The translations under genes and the position numbers were made by a program. This document shows, piece by piece, positions 10,960 through 20,198 of a stretch of DNA of 64,000 nt. Below the pieces are notes generated by a model. It was given only the letters and a program-made list of their open reading frames with translations, did not search any database and was not told where the DNA came from. Each line of letters opens with the position of its first letter. The stretch's first letter is position 1. Origin of the DNA: Phormidesmis priestleyi ULC007 (GTDB lineage Bacteria > Cyanobacteriota > Cyanobacteriia > Leptolyngbyales > Leptolyngbyaceae); contig NZ_MPPI01000014.1 of NCBI RefSeq assembly GCF_001895925.1, positions 62,001 to 126,000 on the forward strand, read 5' to 3'.

Positions 10960-11544
10960 ATGATCGGGAAATCGGCACTGTTAGAAACGATCGCGGGCAA
11001 AAATCGAGGATTGCTGGCAACCGAGCCAGAGAGACAAGCAATCTTATCGGCGATCGCTCAACTTGAAGATCGTAATCCGACTCCGCGACCGATCGAGGCG
11101 CTTGACCTCCTCGAAGGCGATTGGCGGCTGATTTACACCACCAGTCAAGGAATTTTAGGCATTGAGCAGGTGCCCTTTCTTAAATTAGGACAGGTTTATC
11201 AGTCGATTCGGGCGCTAGAAGCCAAAATCTATAACATTGCCGAAGTCTATGGCGTACCATTTCTGGAAGGCATTGTCAGCGTAGCAGCACGATTTAAGCC
11301 CGTCTCTGACAAGCGGGTTGATGTCAAATTTGAGCGATCGATCTTAGGGCTTCAGCGTTTGATCGGCTACCAAACGCCCGATCACTTTATTCATCAAATC
11401 GAATCGGGACAAAAATTTGCGGCGATCGATTTCAGCCTCGACAACCGCGATCAACAAGGCTGGCTCGATACGACCTATTTGGATGAAAACTTGCGGATCG
11501 GGCGAGGCAACGAGGGCAGCGTCTTTGTTTTAACGAAAGGATAA
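10960..11544 (+). CDS. PAP/fibrillin (plastid lipid-associated) family protein
   Basis: A 194-residue lipocalin-like protein of the fibrillin family, which in cyanobacteria and plastids associates with thylakoid lipids and quinones. Seen are LLEGDWRLIYTTSQGILG (the conserved GxWxLxYTT core), VPFLEGIVSVAARFKP and a C-terminal TTYLDENLRIGRGNEGSVFVL, the classic fibrillin end. GTG at 10954 is in frame two codons earlier, but GAGG at 10946-10949 is better spaced for the ATG at 10960. First gene of a run reading through to recJ. Confidence 0.88.
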   Translation: MIGKSALLETIAGKNRGLLATEPERQAILSAIAQLEDRNPTPRPIEALDLLEGDWRLIYTTSQGILGIEQVPFLKLGQVYQSIRALEAKIYNIAEVYGVPFLEGIVSVAARFKPVSDKRVDVKFERSILGLQRLIGYQTPDHFIHQIESGQKFAAIDFSLDNRDQQGWLDTTYLDENLRIGRGNEGSVFVLTKG

Positions 11545-11549
11545 AAATT

Positions 11550-12347
11550 ATGCGCCTCTCTCAAGGGCAGTTAAACCTCCTCGAAACCTGTCCCCGTAAG
11601 TTTCAGCACACTTATTTAGAACAGTTGGCATCGCCTACAACGCCAGAGCAGCAAGAACGCTTACGGTTGGGGAGTCGCTTTCACTTGTTGATGCAGCAGC
11701 GAGAAATGGGGCTGTCGATCGAGGCGTTTATTCAAGAAGACGATCAACTGCGGCAGTTAATCACTGCATTTGTGGAAGCCGCTCCCAAAATTCTGTCTTT
11801 GACTGACGCGAACCCAGTTTTGCGCCAGAGCGAACATCAGCGCACCCTGGAGTTTGAAGGACATCTGATTACGGTCGTCTATGACTTACTGATTTTGACA
11901 GAGCAACAGGCTCAGATTCTAGACTGGAAAACTTACCCAAAGCCTCAGAAGTCTAGACAGTTGGCAGAAAACTGGCAGACGAAACTCTATCGCTTTGTGC
12001 TGGCAGAAACGAGCCATTTTGACCCTGAGCAGATTTCGATGACCTACTGGTTTTTTCAATCCACAGAAGCGGATCAAACCGAACCCCAAAGCTTGCGGTT
12101 TGCTTATGACACTGCTCAACACAAAAAGATTGGGCAAGACCTAACTCAATTAGTTCATCAGTTGACTGAGTGGCTCGATCGCTACCAGACGATCGGAGAA
12201 GCCTTTCCTCAAATTCCTCAAACCTCAGCCTGTGAAGCGTGTGGATTTGCCCTGCGATGCCAGCGATCGCCAGAGCAACAGAATGAAGGAGCGCTCAACT
12301 CTACAACGCCTCTCAGTCTCGCTGACATTGCAGAAATTCCTCTTTGA
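11550..12347 (+). CDS. PD-(D/E)XK nuclease with Fe-S cysteine cluster (Cas4/AddB-like)
   Basis: A 265-residue RecB-family nuclease domain. Catalytic candidates are Asp112 (VVYDLLIL), and Asp125 and Lys127 in the motif ILDWKTY. One cysteine near the start (Cys14, ETCPRKF) and three near the end (Cys228, Cys231, Cys237 in CEACGFALRC) match the split four-cysteine pattern that holds a 4Fe-4S cluster in AddB and Cas4. No cas genes are present, so a repair role is likelier. It starts 5 bases after the fibrillin stop, so the two are probably co-transcribed; recJ is in the same run. Confidence 0.83.
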   Translation: MRLSQGQLNLLETCPRKFQHTYLEQLASPTTPEQQERLRLGSRFHLLMQQREMGLSIEAFIQEDDQLRQLITAFVEAAPKILSLTDANPVLRQSEHQRTLEFEGHLITVVYDLLILTEQQAQILDWKTYPKPQKSRQLAENWQTKLYRFVLAETSHFDPEQISMTYWFFQSTEADQTEPQSLRFAYDTAQHKKIGQDLTQLVHQLTEWLDRYQTIGEAFPQIPQTSACEACGFALRCQRSPEQQNEGALNSTTPLSLADIAEIPL

Positions 12348-12353
12348 GCGTTT

Positions 12354-12929
12354 ATGACGGACTTTTCAGATTTAGAACCCCATTCTTCTCAGCTTGATAT
12401 CCGAGATATGGAGATCGACGACCTTGCCAACGTCTATCATCTAGGCGAAGAATTGTTTACGAGCGATCTCTATCCCTACATCTATCGCACCTGGGATCAG
12501 TGGGAAGTCATCGGACTCTACAACACCGATCCAGAATATTGTTTGGTGGCTGAAATCGACGAACAGCTAGCCGGATTTGTGTTGGGCACCATTATTAATA
12601 AATCTACATTGGTCTATGGCTACATCATTTGGTTAGGCGTGGCCCCCAGCTTTCAACGGCGCGGCGTAGCAGACAAACTGGTCGATAAACTAGTAGAACG
12701 CATGATCGATGATGGGGCCCGATTTATGATGGTAGACACCGACCCCGAAAATCTTCCGGCGCTCCAGTTCTTCACGCGCAAAGGGTTTGGCAATATGCGG
12801 CAGCACGTCTTTCTGTCAATGAATCTGAGTGACCATGATTATTACGGCAGACTCATTGCCTATGAGCGAGAAAAAGCAGATCGGGCGATCTGGAAGCGTC
12901 CTCGTCGCCGTCCCAACGCAACATCGTGA
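12354..12929 (+). CDS. GNAT-family N-acetyltransferase
   Basis: A 191-residue acetyltransferase with the GNAT fold. The acetyl-CoA binding segment is LGVAPSFQRRGVADKLVDKL (motif A, Q-x-x-R-G-x-A), preceded by the beta-strand LAGFVLGTII and followed by NLPALQFFTRKGF (motif B). It resembles RimI-like or NAA60-type protein acetyltransferases more than aminoglycoside enzymes, but the substrate is unknown. It is 6 bases after the nuclease gene and 11 before recJ. Confidence 0.87.
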   Translation: MTDFSDLEPHSSQLDIRDMEIDDLANVYHLGEELFTSDLYPYIYRTWDQWEVIGLYNTDPEYCLVAEIDEQLAGFVLGTIINKSTLVYGYIIWLGVAPSFQRRGVADKLVDKLVERMIDDGARFMMVDTDPENLPALQFFTRKGFGNMRQHVFLSMNLSDHDYYGRLIAYEREKADRAIWKRPRRRPNATS

Positions 12930-12940
12930 AGGAATCCTAA

Positions 12941-15337
12941 ATGTCTGAGTTGACCGATCGGGCAAATTCTCTAAGACCTGCAAACCCGTGGGTGCTGCCT
13001 TCAGAGGTGCCGCCGAAAGAATTTGTAGCCGCGATCGTGAGCTTGGCGGAGCCGATCGCGTCGCATCTTCCTAAAATCAAAGGAGACTATATCGCTCAAC
13101 TGCTTTGGAGTCGAGGCATTCGAGATCTTGAACAGTTGGCGGGCTATCTAAATCCTGACGATTATCAGCCCGTCAGCCCCTTTGAGTTTGGGCAAGAAAT
13201 GCGCTGGGCAGTTGAGCGACTGCAATATGCCCATCAAACGGGAGAAACGATCGCCGTTTGGGGCGATTTTGATGCCGATGGAGTCACCGCGACCGCCGTT
13301 CTGTGGGATGGGCTAGGACAGTTTTTCACCCAAAATCAGCAGCTTTTTTATTACATTCCCAATCGGCTCACCGAGTCTCATGGCTTGTCTCATCAGGGAA
13401 TCTCGCGGTTAAATGAGAAAAATTGCCGCTTGATCGTGACCTGCGACACGGGCAGTACGAATCTTGATGAAATTGACTACGCCAACCGTCTGGGCATTGA
13501 TGTGATTGTCACCGATCACCATACGTTACCGATTCAGCGTCCTCCGGTGAAGGCGATCGTCAATTCGCGCTATTTTCCCAAAGATCATCCGCTTGCGAGT
13601 CTTTCGGGCGTTGCAGTCGCTTATAAACTCGTTGAGGCACTCTATGAGACTTTGCCAGAAGTGCCTCGTGAGCCGTTAAACCATTTGCTGGATTTGGTGG
13701 CGATCGGGCTAATTGCCGATCTGGTCGAACTCAAAGGCGATTGCCGCTATCTGGCACAAAAAGGAATTCAGCAGCTTCAAACCCATTCTCAGCGCCAACC
13801 CAGTGAGCAAACTCGCCCCGGCATCACCCGACTATTGGAATTGTGTAAGCGCACTGGCGATCGACCTACTGATATTTCCTTTGGTTTAGGCCCCCGAATT
13901 AACGCCGTCAGCCGTATTCAAGGCGATGCTCATTTTTGCGTAGAGTTGCTCACCAGTCGAGATATTCAACGCTGTCGAGAACTGGCTGAGGCAACCGAAC
14001 TCGCCAATTCTCGCCGCAAAGCGCTGCAAAAAGATGTTGCCCGACAAGTGGCTGATAAGCTGGCTCATCTCGACCTCTCCACGACAAACGTGATTGTCTT
14101 GTGGGATGAACAATGGAGTGCTGGCGTGTTAGGTCTAGTCGCCGGACAAATCGCTCAAGAATATGGGCGACCGACTATTTTGCTGACCACCGAGCAGAAC
14201 TCAACAGATTCAGTCCAAACGCCTGCCCTCGCTCGTGGATCTGCCCGATCGTTCAACCAGATCGACCTTTATCAACTCGTTAAAGATCAAGAACATCTTT
14301 TGCATCGATTTGGCGGGCATCCTTTCGCAGCCGGGTTGAGTCTTAACGTCGAAAACCTGCCGCTCTTTACGCAAGCGATTAACCAGCGATCGCGGCAGCA
14401 GATCGGCGGCGTTGAGAGGACTGCCCCTGCAATTCAGGCTGATCTAAAAGTCACGGTTCAAGAATTGGGCGCAGACCTTTATCGAGAACTTCGACTGATT
14501 GAGCCGTGTGGAATGGGCAACCCGATTCCTAGACTGCTGATTCAAAACTGTTGGTTTGAAGTTGGCAAACATCGCAACATTCAAGACTGGAAGGGGCAGA
14601 AAGTTAGCTACATTCAAACCAAATTCACAGTCCTGGATGATTCTGTATCGATCGGGTTTCCGGGGGTTTGGTGGGGCCACTACAGCTACGAAATTCCCCG
14701 CGGGCGATGTGACGCGATCGTCGAACTCGAAAACAACACCTATCGAAAGCAATATGAAGTCCGGTTAGTCGCCGTTCGCCCTTGTGTTAACTCGATTCAG
14801 AGCCGCACTCCTCAGATTGATTGGATTGTCGATCGGCGGCATGACAACTCCTCCGAACTTTCGGATTGTCTCAGCATTCAAACCTGCCCAACTAGCTGGA
14901 ATGAGCTACAAGCCTGGTTTCGACGGGCAATTCGAGAACAGAAAAGTTTGGCGATCGCCTATCCATCTCCTTCCCTAAAGCCGCCCGGTGAAATCTGGCA
15001 AACCCTGATTGGGATCGCCAAATATCTCAGCCGCACCGGAAAAACCGCCACGCGCCAGCAGCTCTATAAACAGCTAGAAGTTGGCGATCTAGCGTTAAAA
15101 AACGGGTTTCTTGCCCTGAAATTTCTCGGCTTTCGGGTGACTTATCCAGAACACAGCTTTCAGGTGACTTGGGAGGCTGTAGAAGACGCGATCGCATCAC
15201 AAGCTCAAGCTAAAAAAGCGATGCAGAATTTTTTTGCGGCAATTCAAGAAGAGCAATTTCAGCGTCAATATTTCTATCAAGTGCCGCTATCAACAATTCA
15301 AAACGTGGCATACCAAACAACTTTCAGAGATCAATAA
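12941..15337 (+). CDS. recJ: Single-stranded-DNA-specific exonuclease RecJ
   Basis: A 5'-3' ssDNA exonuclease of recombination and mismatch repair. The DHH phosphoesterase core is intact: WGDFDADGVTATAV (Asp109/111/113), TCDTGSTNLDEI, TDHHTLP (Asp192, His193, His194), LDLVAIGLIADLVEL. DHHA1 follows with RFGGHPFAAGLSL and an OB-fold domain with EPCGMGNPIPRLLI. At 798 residues it is longer than E. coli RecJ (577); a C-terminal extension of about 200 residues, including a helical end, is usual for cyanobacterial RecJ. AAGGA lies 8 bases before the ATG. Confidence 0.95.
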   Translation: MSELTDRANSLRPANPWVLPSEVPPKEFVAAIVSLAEPIASHLPKIKGDYIAQLLWSRGIRDLEQLAGYLNPDDYQPVSPFEFGQEMRWAVERLQYAHQTGETIAVWGDFDADGVTATAVLWDGLGQFFTQNQQLFYYIPNRLTESHGLSHQGISRLNEKNCRLIVTCDTGSTNLDEIDYANRLGIDVIVTDHHTLPIQRPPVKAIVNSRYFPKDHPLASLSGVAVAYKLVEALYETLPEVPREPLNHLLDLVAIGLIADLVELKGDCRYLAQKGIQQLQTHSQRQPSEQTRPGITRLLELCKRTGDRPTDISFGLGPRINAVSRIQGDAHFCVELLTSRDIQRCRELAEATELANSRRKALQKDVARQVADKLAHLDLSTTNVIVLWDEQWSAGVLGLVAGQIAQEYGRPTILLTTEQNSTDSVQTPALARGSARSFNQIDLYQLVKDQEHLLHRFGGHPFAAGLSLNVENLPLFTQAINQRSRQQIGGVERTAPAIQADLKVTVQELGADLYRELRLIEPCGMGNPIPRLLIQNCWFEVGKHRNIQDWKGQKVSYIQTKFTVLDDSVSIGFPGVWWGHYSYEIPRGRCDAIVELENNTYRKQYEVRLVAVRPCVNSIQSRTPQIDWIVDRRHDNSSELSDCLSIQTCPTSWNELQAWFRRAIREQKSLAIAYPSPSLKPPGEIWQTLIGIAKYLSRTGKTATRQQLYKQLEVGDLALKNGFLALKFLGFRVTYPEHSFQVTWEAVEDAIASQAQAKKAMQNFFAAIQEEQFQRQYFYQVPLSTIQNVAYQTTFRDQ

Positions 15338-15347
15338 GACTATCTGC

Positions 15348-15412
15348 GTACGGGCATGGCACTGCCGTGCCCATTATTATTGCAAGCAACCAACATAATT
15401 AATTCACGATCC
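15348..15412 (-). repeat. Small palindromic repeat, family A (copy 1)
   Basis: Reverse complement is almost identical to the copy at 22195-22260: GGATCGTGAATTAAT, then GGTTGCTTGCAATAATAATG, then the imperfect palindrome GGGCACGGCAGTGCCATGCCC. It sits between the convergent recJ and glycosyltransferase genes and could act as a bidirectional terminator. Confidence 0.75.
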
Positions 15413-16903
15413 TCAGCTAGCTTTGCGTAAAACTGCACGACTTGAAGCCGCCGTCGGCACAGCTTCTCTAAGCCCCCGACGTGTCACCACCCATTCAGTG
15501 TTTCCTAACAAGTGATCATAAATGGCGATGATAGCGATCACGTTCTTAAACACACAATAAAACGGGATAAACAAGCAGTAGAGAATAAAATCTCGAAACG
15601 GATTCTTCACGACTTTATTTCTGATTTGCCATGCCACCAGCGTTTGACAGGGGCCACTCAGCAGCGTCAACACTGTCGTTGCCCAAACATATTCTTGCGA
15701 AATCGCGGGCGGCTCTGTGTGAGTCAGCGCCAAGCTAAACAGCATTGGAAAGATTTGCAGCGCCACAAAATGAAACACCGCACTGTACATCAGCAGCATT
15801 GACCAATAGGTTTTTTGCCAGCCATCCAGCTTGTGAGACCGCAGCAGAGGAAGCTGATGTTTGAGCGTGACTTCTAGCCAACCCTGTGCCCAACGCTTGC
15901 GCTGAAACCAGAACGATCGCAGGTCGATCGGAGCCAGCTCTGTCGTGATAATTTCTGGATCGTGGACGATATTGTGCCCTCTGAGCAAAGTCCGCAGCGT
16001 CGCATCGATATCCTCAGTCATCATCGTGGGCGAGAAGCGAATCCGTCTCAGCACCGCCGTTCGCCAATAGCCATTTGAGCCACAAAACATCCCCGTGTCG
16101 GCTAACAGCGACTTGGCCGGGTGACTGACCCCATACATACACTCAAATTCCACCGCGATCATCCGCGTCAGAAAATTATTGCGGCTATTGCGAATCACAT
16201 TTCGACCCTGCACCACCGCATAGCGATTGCTAGCAAGCCAACCCCAAGCCCGATGAAAACAGTCAGCGTTAGGGCGATGGTCAGCATCTAAAATGCCCGT
16301 CACTTCACCCGTCACGATTTTTAGCGCGGCATTCAGGTTTTCTGCTTTAGAGCGGCTTTCTTCAACCGGAAGCAGCCGTAGCTCTGGATGCCGCTCTGCC
16401 AACCGTTCTAGCTCATCTTCAACGGGTAGCCGCATGGGGCTGTTGTAAGCCAAAATCACTTCTAGCCCCGCATCAGGGCGATCGACGTGATTGAGAATAT
16501 ATTTGAGAGTGCTGAGAATGATGTGCTGCTCGTTAGGCAAATAAGCCACCACAATCAGCGAGCATTTCGGTAGCGGACGATTTGGCTCAGATAGGTCATT
16601 CCTTTGCATTGCGTAAGTGCGCGGCATCCGCAAAAAACGTTGCAGTACCCCTAGTTTGGGCTTTTGTTTGCGCGGAGACGAGTAGGCGATCGCCGTTGAC
16701 ATTGCCTCACCAATCACCACCACCGAAGTCACAAAATAGAGAATCGGGATGAGGAGGTGTAGGGGGAGCAAGTTCCATCCACCCTTCAAGATGCAGTAGT
16801 AGACGATAGTCGGCAACCCGATCACTACCACATGGGTGAAGATAACCTTGTCAACAATAGAACCAAAAACAACGATGGGCTTGTGCAGCAGTCCCTTCCT
16901 CAT
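15413..16903 (-). CDS. Membrane family-2 processive glycosyltransferase
   Basis: A 496-residue inner-membrane glycosyltransferase of the cellulose/hyaluronan/poly-GlcNAc synthase type. Two N-terminal hydrophobic helices (about 20-40, 48-70) precede a GT-A domain with nucleotide contact (ILAYNSP), DADH (206-209, the DxD metal site), TEDID (296-300, catalytic base) and QRKRW (334-338, the Q-x-x-R-W motif of processive enzymes). Three or more helices follow. It probably makes an exopolysaccharide from a UDP-sugar; the sugar cannot be told from sequence. No partner polysaccharide genes are adjacent. Confidence 0.87.
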   Translation of the reverse strand: MRKGLLHKPIVVFGSIVDKVIFTHVVVIGLPTIVYYCILKGGWNLLPLHLLIPILYFVTSVVVIGEAMSTAIAYSSPRKQKPKLGVLQRFLRMPRTYAMQRNDLSEPNRPLPKCSLIVVAYLPNEQHIILSTLKYILNHVDRPDAGLEVILAYNSPMRLPVEDELERLAERHPELRLLPVEESRSKAENLNAALKIVTGEVTGILDADHRPNADCFHRAWGWLASNRYAVVQGRNVIRNSRNNFLTRMIAVEFECMYGVSHPAKSLLADTGMFCGSNGYWRTAVLRRIRFSPTMMTEDIDATLRTLLRGHNIVHDPEIITTELAPIDLRSFWFQRKRWAQGWLEVTLKHQLPLLRSHKLDGWQKTYWSMLLMYSAVFHFVALQIFPMLFSLALTHTEPPAISQEYVWATTVLTLLSGPCQTLVAWQIRNKVVKNPFRDFILYCLFIPFYCVFKNVIAIIAIYDHLLGNTEWVVTRRGLREAVPTAASSRAVLRKAS

Positions 16904-17165
16904 AATTTTTTAACGATTAACGAATCCATATAGATAGAAACCATGCACAAGCAGCCTTGTCAAACGTCGAGAGGCTATCGGGCAGCTAAGATCTGGGGTC
17001 TGAGCCTGTCAAATCCTTGTGTAGCATACCCCATAGCAGATGAGTAAGATCACCCAAGAATACAACAATCTTTGCTGATCCTTATCTGTTACAGAAAGCA
17101 ATATAAACGAGTTTCTGTCTAGCGATCGTCTTCAGTTTGATATAAATCAATTACGGAAATTTGTT
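16904..17165. other. Intergenic region upstream of the glycosyltransferase
   Basis: AT-rich spacer without a credible small gene. It must hold the promoter of the minus-strand glycosyltransferase. The adjoining terminator belongs to the FKBP gene. No repeat or RNA motif recognised. Confidence 0.4.
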
Positions 17166-17210
17166 AAAAAAATTGGCTTTGCGGTTTCGTAGATCACGAC
17201 CTGCAAAGCC
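17166..17210 (-). terminator. Rho-independent terminator of the FKBP gene
   Basis: On the minus strand GGCTTTGC and GCAAAGCC form a perfect 8-bp stem (17175-17182 with 17203-17210), followed after two bases by a run of seven T. It lies 27 bases after the FKBP stop codon. Confidence 0.88.
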
Positions 17211-17236
17211 TCGTTAAAGTTGCATAAGCCTGGATG

Positions 17237-17665
17237 TCAAGCAATCTCAACCAGTTGAATTTCAAAGACTAAATCTTCTCCAGCCAGAGGGTGATTGGCA
17301 TCGAGTGTAACTTCTGAGTCAGAAATGTCTGTAATCACAACTGGAATTGCTTCCCCTGAAGGCTGCTGAATTTGGAGTTGTTGCCCCACTTCTGGGGCTA
17401 ACTCGGCTGGCATTTGGGCACGATCGACCACCAGCACCATTTCTTCTCGATGTGGGCCGTAAGCCTGCTCGATCGGAATCGTCTCTGTTTTAGAATCACC
17501 CGGACTCATTCCCACCACGGCTATCTCAAAACCGGGAATAATATTTCCTTCTCCGATCGTAAACTCTAAGGGTTCGCCCTCAGTAGACGAATCAAACACG
17601 GTGCCATCATCTAACTTGCCTGTATAGTGAACTCGAACTTTGTCACCTTGCTGTGCGTGTGCCAT
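17237..17665 (-). CDS. SlyD-like FKBP-type peptidyl-prolyl isomerase
   Basis: A 142-residue cytosolic prolyl isomerase/chaperone. The FKBP part is [18 protein letters not shown] and [19 protein letters not shown], interrupted by the insert-in-flap (IF) domain ([15 protein letters not shown] to [11 protein letters not shown]), and resumes with [15 protein letters not shown] is the SlyD signature. The histidine-rich metal tail of E. coli SlyD is absent, as in many cyanobacterial forms. GGAGCG lies 5 bases before the start, and a strong terminator follows. Confidence 0.93.
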   Translation of the reverse strand: MAHAQQGDKVRVHYTGKLDDGTVFDSSTEGEPLEFTIGEGNIIPGFEIAVVGMSPGDSKTETIPIEQAYGPHREEMVLVVDRAQMPAELAPEVGQQLQIQQPSGEAIPVVITDISDSEVTLDANHPLAGEDLVFEIQLVEIA

Positions 17666-17876
17666 GCATTCGCTCCTGGAATGTTATTGCGGTTTGAATC
17701 ACTTTTTACTCTAGCGGTCGGGATGCAAAACAGCCATGATCTAAACATTTCTGTAATCTCACCGCTAAAACTTTTTACGCTAACTCGATCGTAGTCCTCC
17801 AACCAACTACCCAACTGCTTTAGCGACTGAGATAAAAGGCGTTAGGGTTGACTTTTGTGAATCGCGATCGTCGCTC

Positions 17877-18794
17877 ATGCCTCTCGATTTTTTTTCGTTC
17901 ATCTTCCTATTCAAAGGAGAGTTTGCGGCTCTTAGTGCTGCCCTGATCTGGGCAAGTGCTTCTGTGATTTACAGCAAAGTCGGACGGCAACTTTCTCCCC
18001 TAATTCTTAACTTGACAAAGGGATGGATTGCGATCGTCCTCATTGTCTTGACGCTGCTTTTGCGTGGGCAACTCATACCCTCGATTAGCGCGTCCCATTG
18101 GGGTCTGTTGCTCCTAAGCGGAATCTTAGGAATTGGCTTCGGAGACACGGCTTACTTTAATGCGCTTAACTGCATCGGGGCGAGACGAACGCTGTTACTC
18201 GAAACGCTAGCGCCTTCGCTGTCTGCCTTGCTCGCAATGCTATTTTTGCAAGAACATCTCTCCTCAGTTGCCTGGTGGGGAATCGGACTTACCCTAACTG
18301 GCGTGTTTTGGGTAGTGGCTGAACGGGTTCCTGAATCTGCTCAAACTCATTTCCGTCCCCTGCGAGGTCTTGGGTTTGGTTTTCTGGCCGCACTGGGGCA
18401 ATCGATCGGGGCAGTGCTTTCAAGAGCCGCTTTAAGTGGAACTGACATCGATCCACTTTTGAGTACGCTAATTCGGCTGATAGGAGGCACGATCGTGCTA
18501 CTGATGTGGGTCTTCATTCGGCCGCCCAGAGAGAAACTATTTAAACCTCTGTCATCTCAGCGCTTGTTCGTCACTGTTGCCGGAACTGCCTTCATCAGCA
18601 CTTACTTAGGAATTTGGTTACAGCAGATCTCTCTCAAATATGCAGCCACCGGAGTGGCACAAGCACTCACTAATACCAGCCCGCTTTTTATTCTGCCGAT
18701 CGCGCTATGGATGGGTGAAAAAGTCAGTCTCAGAGCCGTTTTGGGCGTTGCCGTTGCCTTAGCTGGAGTGTGGTTATTGTTTAACAAGGCATAG
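17877..18794 (+). CDS. EamA/DMT-family transporter
   Basis: A 305-residue inner-membrane protein with about ten hydrophobic helices in two EamA repeats. The first covers ALSAALIWASASVIYSKVG to GVFWVVAERV, the second GLGFGFLAALGQSIGAVLSRAAL to ALAGVWLLF (given as fragments). Each half ends in the typical glycine-rich helix with conserved proline (TNTSPLFILPIA). DMT transporters export metabolites or amino acids; the substrate is not predictable. Single-gene unit. Confidence 0.9.
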   Translation: MPLDFFSFIFLFKGEFAALSAALIWASASVIYSKVGRQLSPLILNLTKGWIAIVLIVLTLLLRGQLIPSISASHWGLLLLSGILGIGFGDTAYFNALNCIGARRTLLLETLAPSLSALLAMLFLQEHLSSVAWWGIGLTLTGVFWVVAERVPESAQTHFRPLRGLGFGFLAALGQSIGAVLSRAALSGTDIDPLLSTLIRLIGGTIVLLMWVFIRPPREKLFKPLSSQRLFVTVAGTAFISTYLGIWLQQISLKYAATGVAQALTNTSPLFILPIALWMGEKVSLRAVLGVAVALAGVWLLFNKA

Positions 18795-19232
18795 GTCATC
18801 TGTCACACTTCACTCTTCCAATGGCTAGACGACTGACGGCTGATCCCAGGATTAGATAGTAAAGTTAAGCACTCTTGCAGCATTATTTTCTCTAATTAGG
18901 AGATTTTAGAGCAAGTTAAAATGCAGATGTACTGTAAATAATGAGGAGCTAAAGCTTTGTCTTTGTAAGTCTCCGAACAGACCGAGCAGAGCTTGTTTTT
19001 GGGTGCAGCCCACAGCTACAGATCCCCTTGATCGGTACGTAGAACTACTTGTTCCTGAAACATCGTCCCTGCTGCTTCGGTATTCACGCTCATGGAATCC
19101 TACCTAATGACTGGTTTGATAGAGAGAGCGTTTCGGCTCAGGTTCGGGCTGGATTTATGAGCTAGAAGACCACCAGCTAGAAAAACGTGCACCCTCAGTG
19201 AGTCAAAAAGTTTATCAAGGAGCGTTGTTGCA
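18795..19232. other. Intergenic region / long leader of the small membrane protein gene
   Basis: A 438-base stretch with no convincing gene. It has local hairpin potential (GGGTGCAGCCC near 18999-19009, GTAGAACTAC near 19039-19048), so a structured 5' leader or small RNA is possible, but I could match it to no known RNA family. AAGGAG precedes the next start codon. Confidence 0.35.
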
Positions 19233-19505
19233 ATGCAGCCACTCTTACTATTATTCGTCGCCTTTTACAGTCTCTTAATGCCGATTTTGTTCATAAATTG
19301 GCTCGGTTTCTTTCGGGAAGATTTAAGTCTAACCAAAAGTGAAAAGCGCCTTTCGATCGTGGTGATTGCGATCGCAACACTCTTTTGGCCGATCGTGATT
19401 CCCTTTGCCTATCTAGAACTTCTAGGTAAGTTTCAAAGATCCGCAAGAACGACCCGTCTGTATAAGAAAATGTTAGAAACCACTGCCGATTCTCAACTCT
19501 GTTAA
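19233..19505 (+). CDS. Small conserved membrane protein
   Basis: A 90-residue protein with two hydrophobic helices: LLLLFVAFYSLLMPILFINWL (residues about 3-24) and IVVIAIATLFWPIVIPFAYL (about 43-62, given as 20 residues). A charged loop (REDLSLTKSEKR) separates them and a basic tail follows. AAGGAG sits 9 bases before the ATG. No catalytic motif; function unknown. It looks like a resident cyanobacterial gene judging by its CGATCG sites. Confidence 0.72.
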   Translation: MQPLLLLFVAFYSLLMPILFINWLGFFREDLSLTKSEKRLSIVVIAIATLFWPIVIPFAYLELLGKFQRSARTTRLYKKMLETTADSQLC

Positions 19506-19900
19506 TCTACAAAAATTTATGTAGAGTCTCTTAAACTCACTAAAGGTGCGAGACTCTGCACAGCTTTATTAAAACTATAAGAAATTGAAGTTACAAATTC
19601 TATCTTTAGAGAGATATCAAACTTGAGTGCTTCGTCAACCCTCTGCTAGAAGTGCTAGTTAGAAACTATTTTTGTGATTTCATATACATTTCTAAGGGAA
19701 CGTCCAGAGAGCTAATCGATACTGTTATAATTCTGGAGTTTGTTAGATTGGTCAAAGATCGATGACAAACCAAATTCACCTGTGATTTTGTCTTCAAAGT
19801 ATCAGAGATTTACGAATCAGCTATCGTAGATTAGTCACTGAAGAGTTTTGTGCCAGTCTATACTAGCTGGTAATTTCACAGTTGTGTACGTCATTCGAGT
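19506..19900. other. Intergenic region before the riboswitch
   Basis: An AT-rich 395-base spacer with no recognisable gene or repeat. The promoter of the c-di-AMP riboswitch transcript should lie in its last 100 bases, but I cannot place it with confidence. Confidence 0.4.
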
Positions 19901-20053
19901 GGGTAGCCTAATCTGAATGCAAGGTTGACCTGTTTAATCGGGTCGATTATTCCATTCAAAGCGGAGGAACCAACCTTATTTTGGGGCGAATCTCAGAGAG
20001 CTTGAGAGAGACACCTTCCAGTCTTAGCCCGTCAGCTAACTCCGTCGGCAATG
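19901..20053 (+). promoter_or_regulatory. c-di-AMP riboswitch (ydaO/yuaA class)
   Basis: The region carries, in order, the conserved elements of the ydaO-yuaA aptamer: GCCTAATCTGAA at the 5' end, CGGAGGAACCAA, TTGGGGCGAATCT, and CCCGTCAGCTAACTCCGTCGGC at the 3' end. The order and spacing match the Bacillus ydaO leader. This aptamer binds cyclic di-AMP and in known cases lowers expression when ligand is abundant. It is about 145 bases upstream of a universal stress protein gene. Ends are approximate. Confidence 0.9.
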
Positions 20054-20162
20054 GGAGGAGTGCCCAAGGCTCGCGCTTTTATGAGCAGCAGTCATTGGGG
20101 TCTCCTGGTTGATTTCCTAGCGTCGCTTACTCAAGAACCGCTAGGGGCAAAAACCCTGACCC

Positions 20163-20196
20163 ACCTCTCGCAAACCCTGATCCTGAGAGGTTTTTA
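20163..20196 (+). terminator. Riboswitch expression platform: terminator hairpin overlapping the Shine-Dalgarno
   Basis: ACCTCTC (20163-20169) pairs with GAGAGGT (20185-20191), followed by TTTT. The U tract ends 4 bases before the GTG start at 20199. GAGAGG in the 3' arm is also the only Shine-Dalgarno-like sequence for that gene, 8 bases upstream, so the hairpin may both end transcription and block ribosome binding. Confidence 0.72.
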
Positions 20197-20198
20197 CC

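Noticed and set aside
11550-12347. Cas4
   Set aside because: The fold and cysteines fit, but no cas genes or CRISPR array exist; its neighbours are recJ and housekeeping genes.
18880-19107. Possible short coding frame or known RNA upstream of the small membrane gene
   Set aside because: The frame has no clear start and the translation looks random; I could not match 6S, tmRNA, SRP or RNase P signatures.
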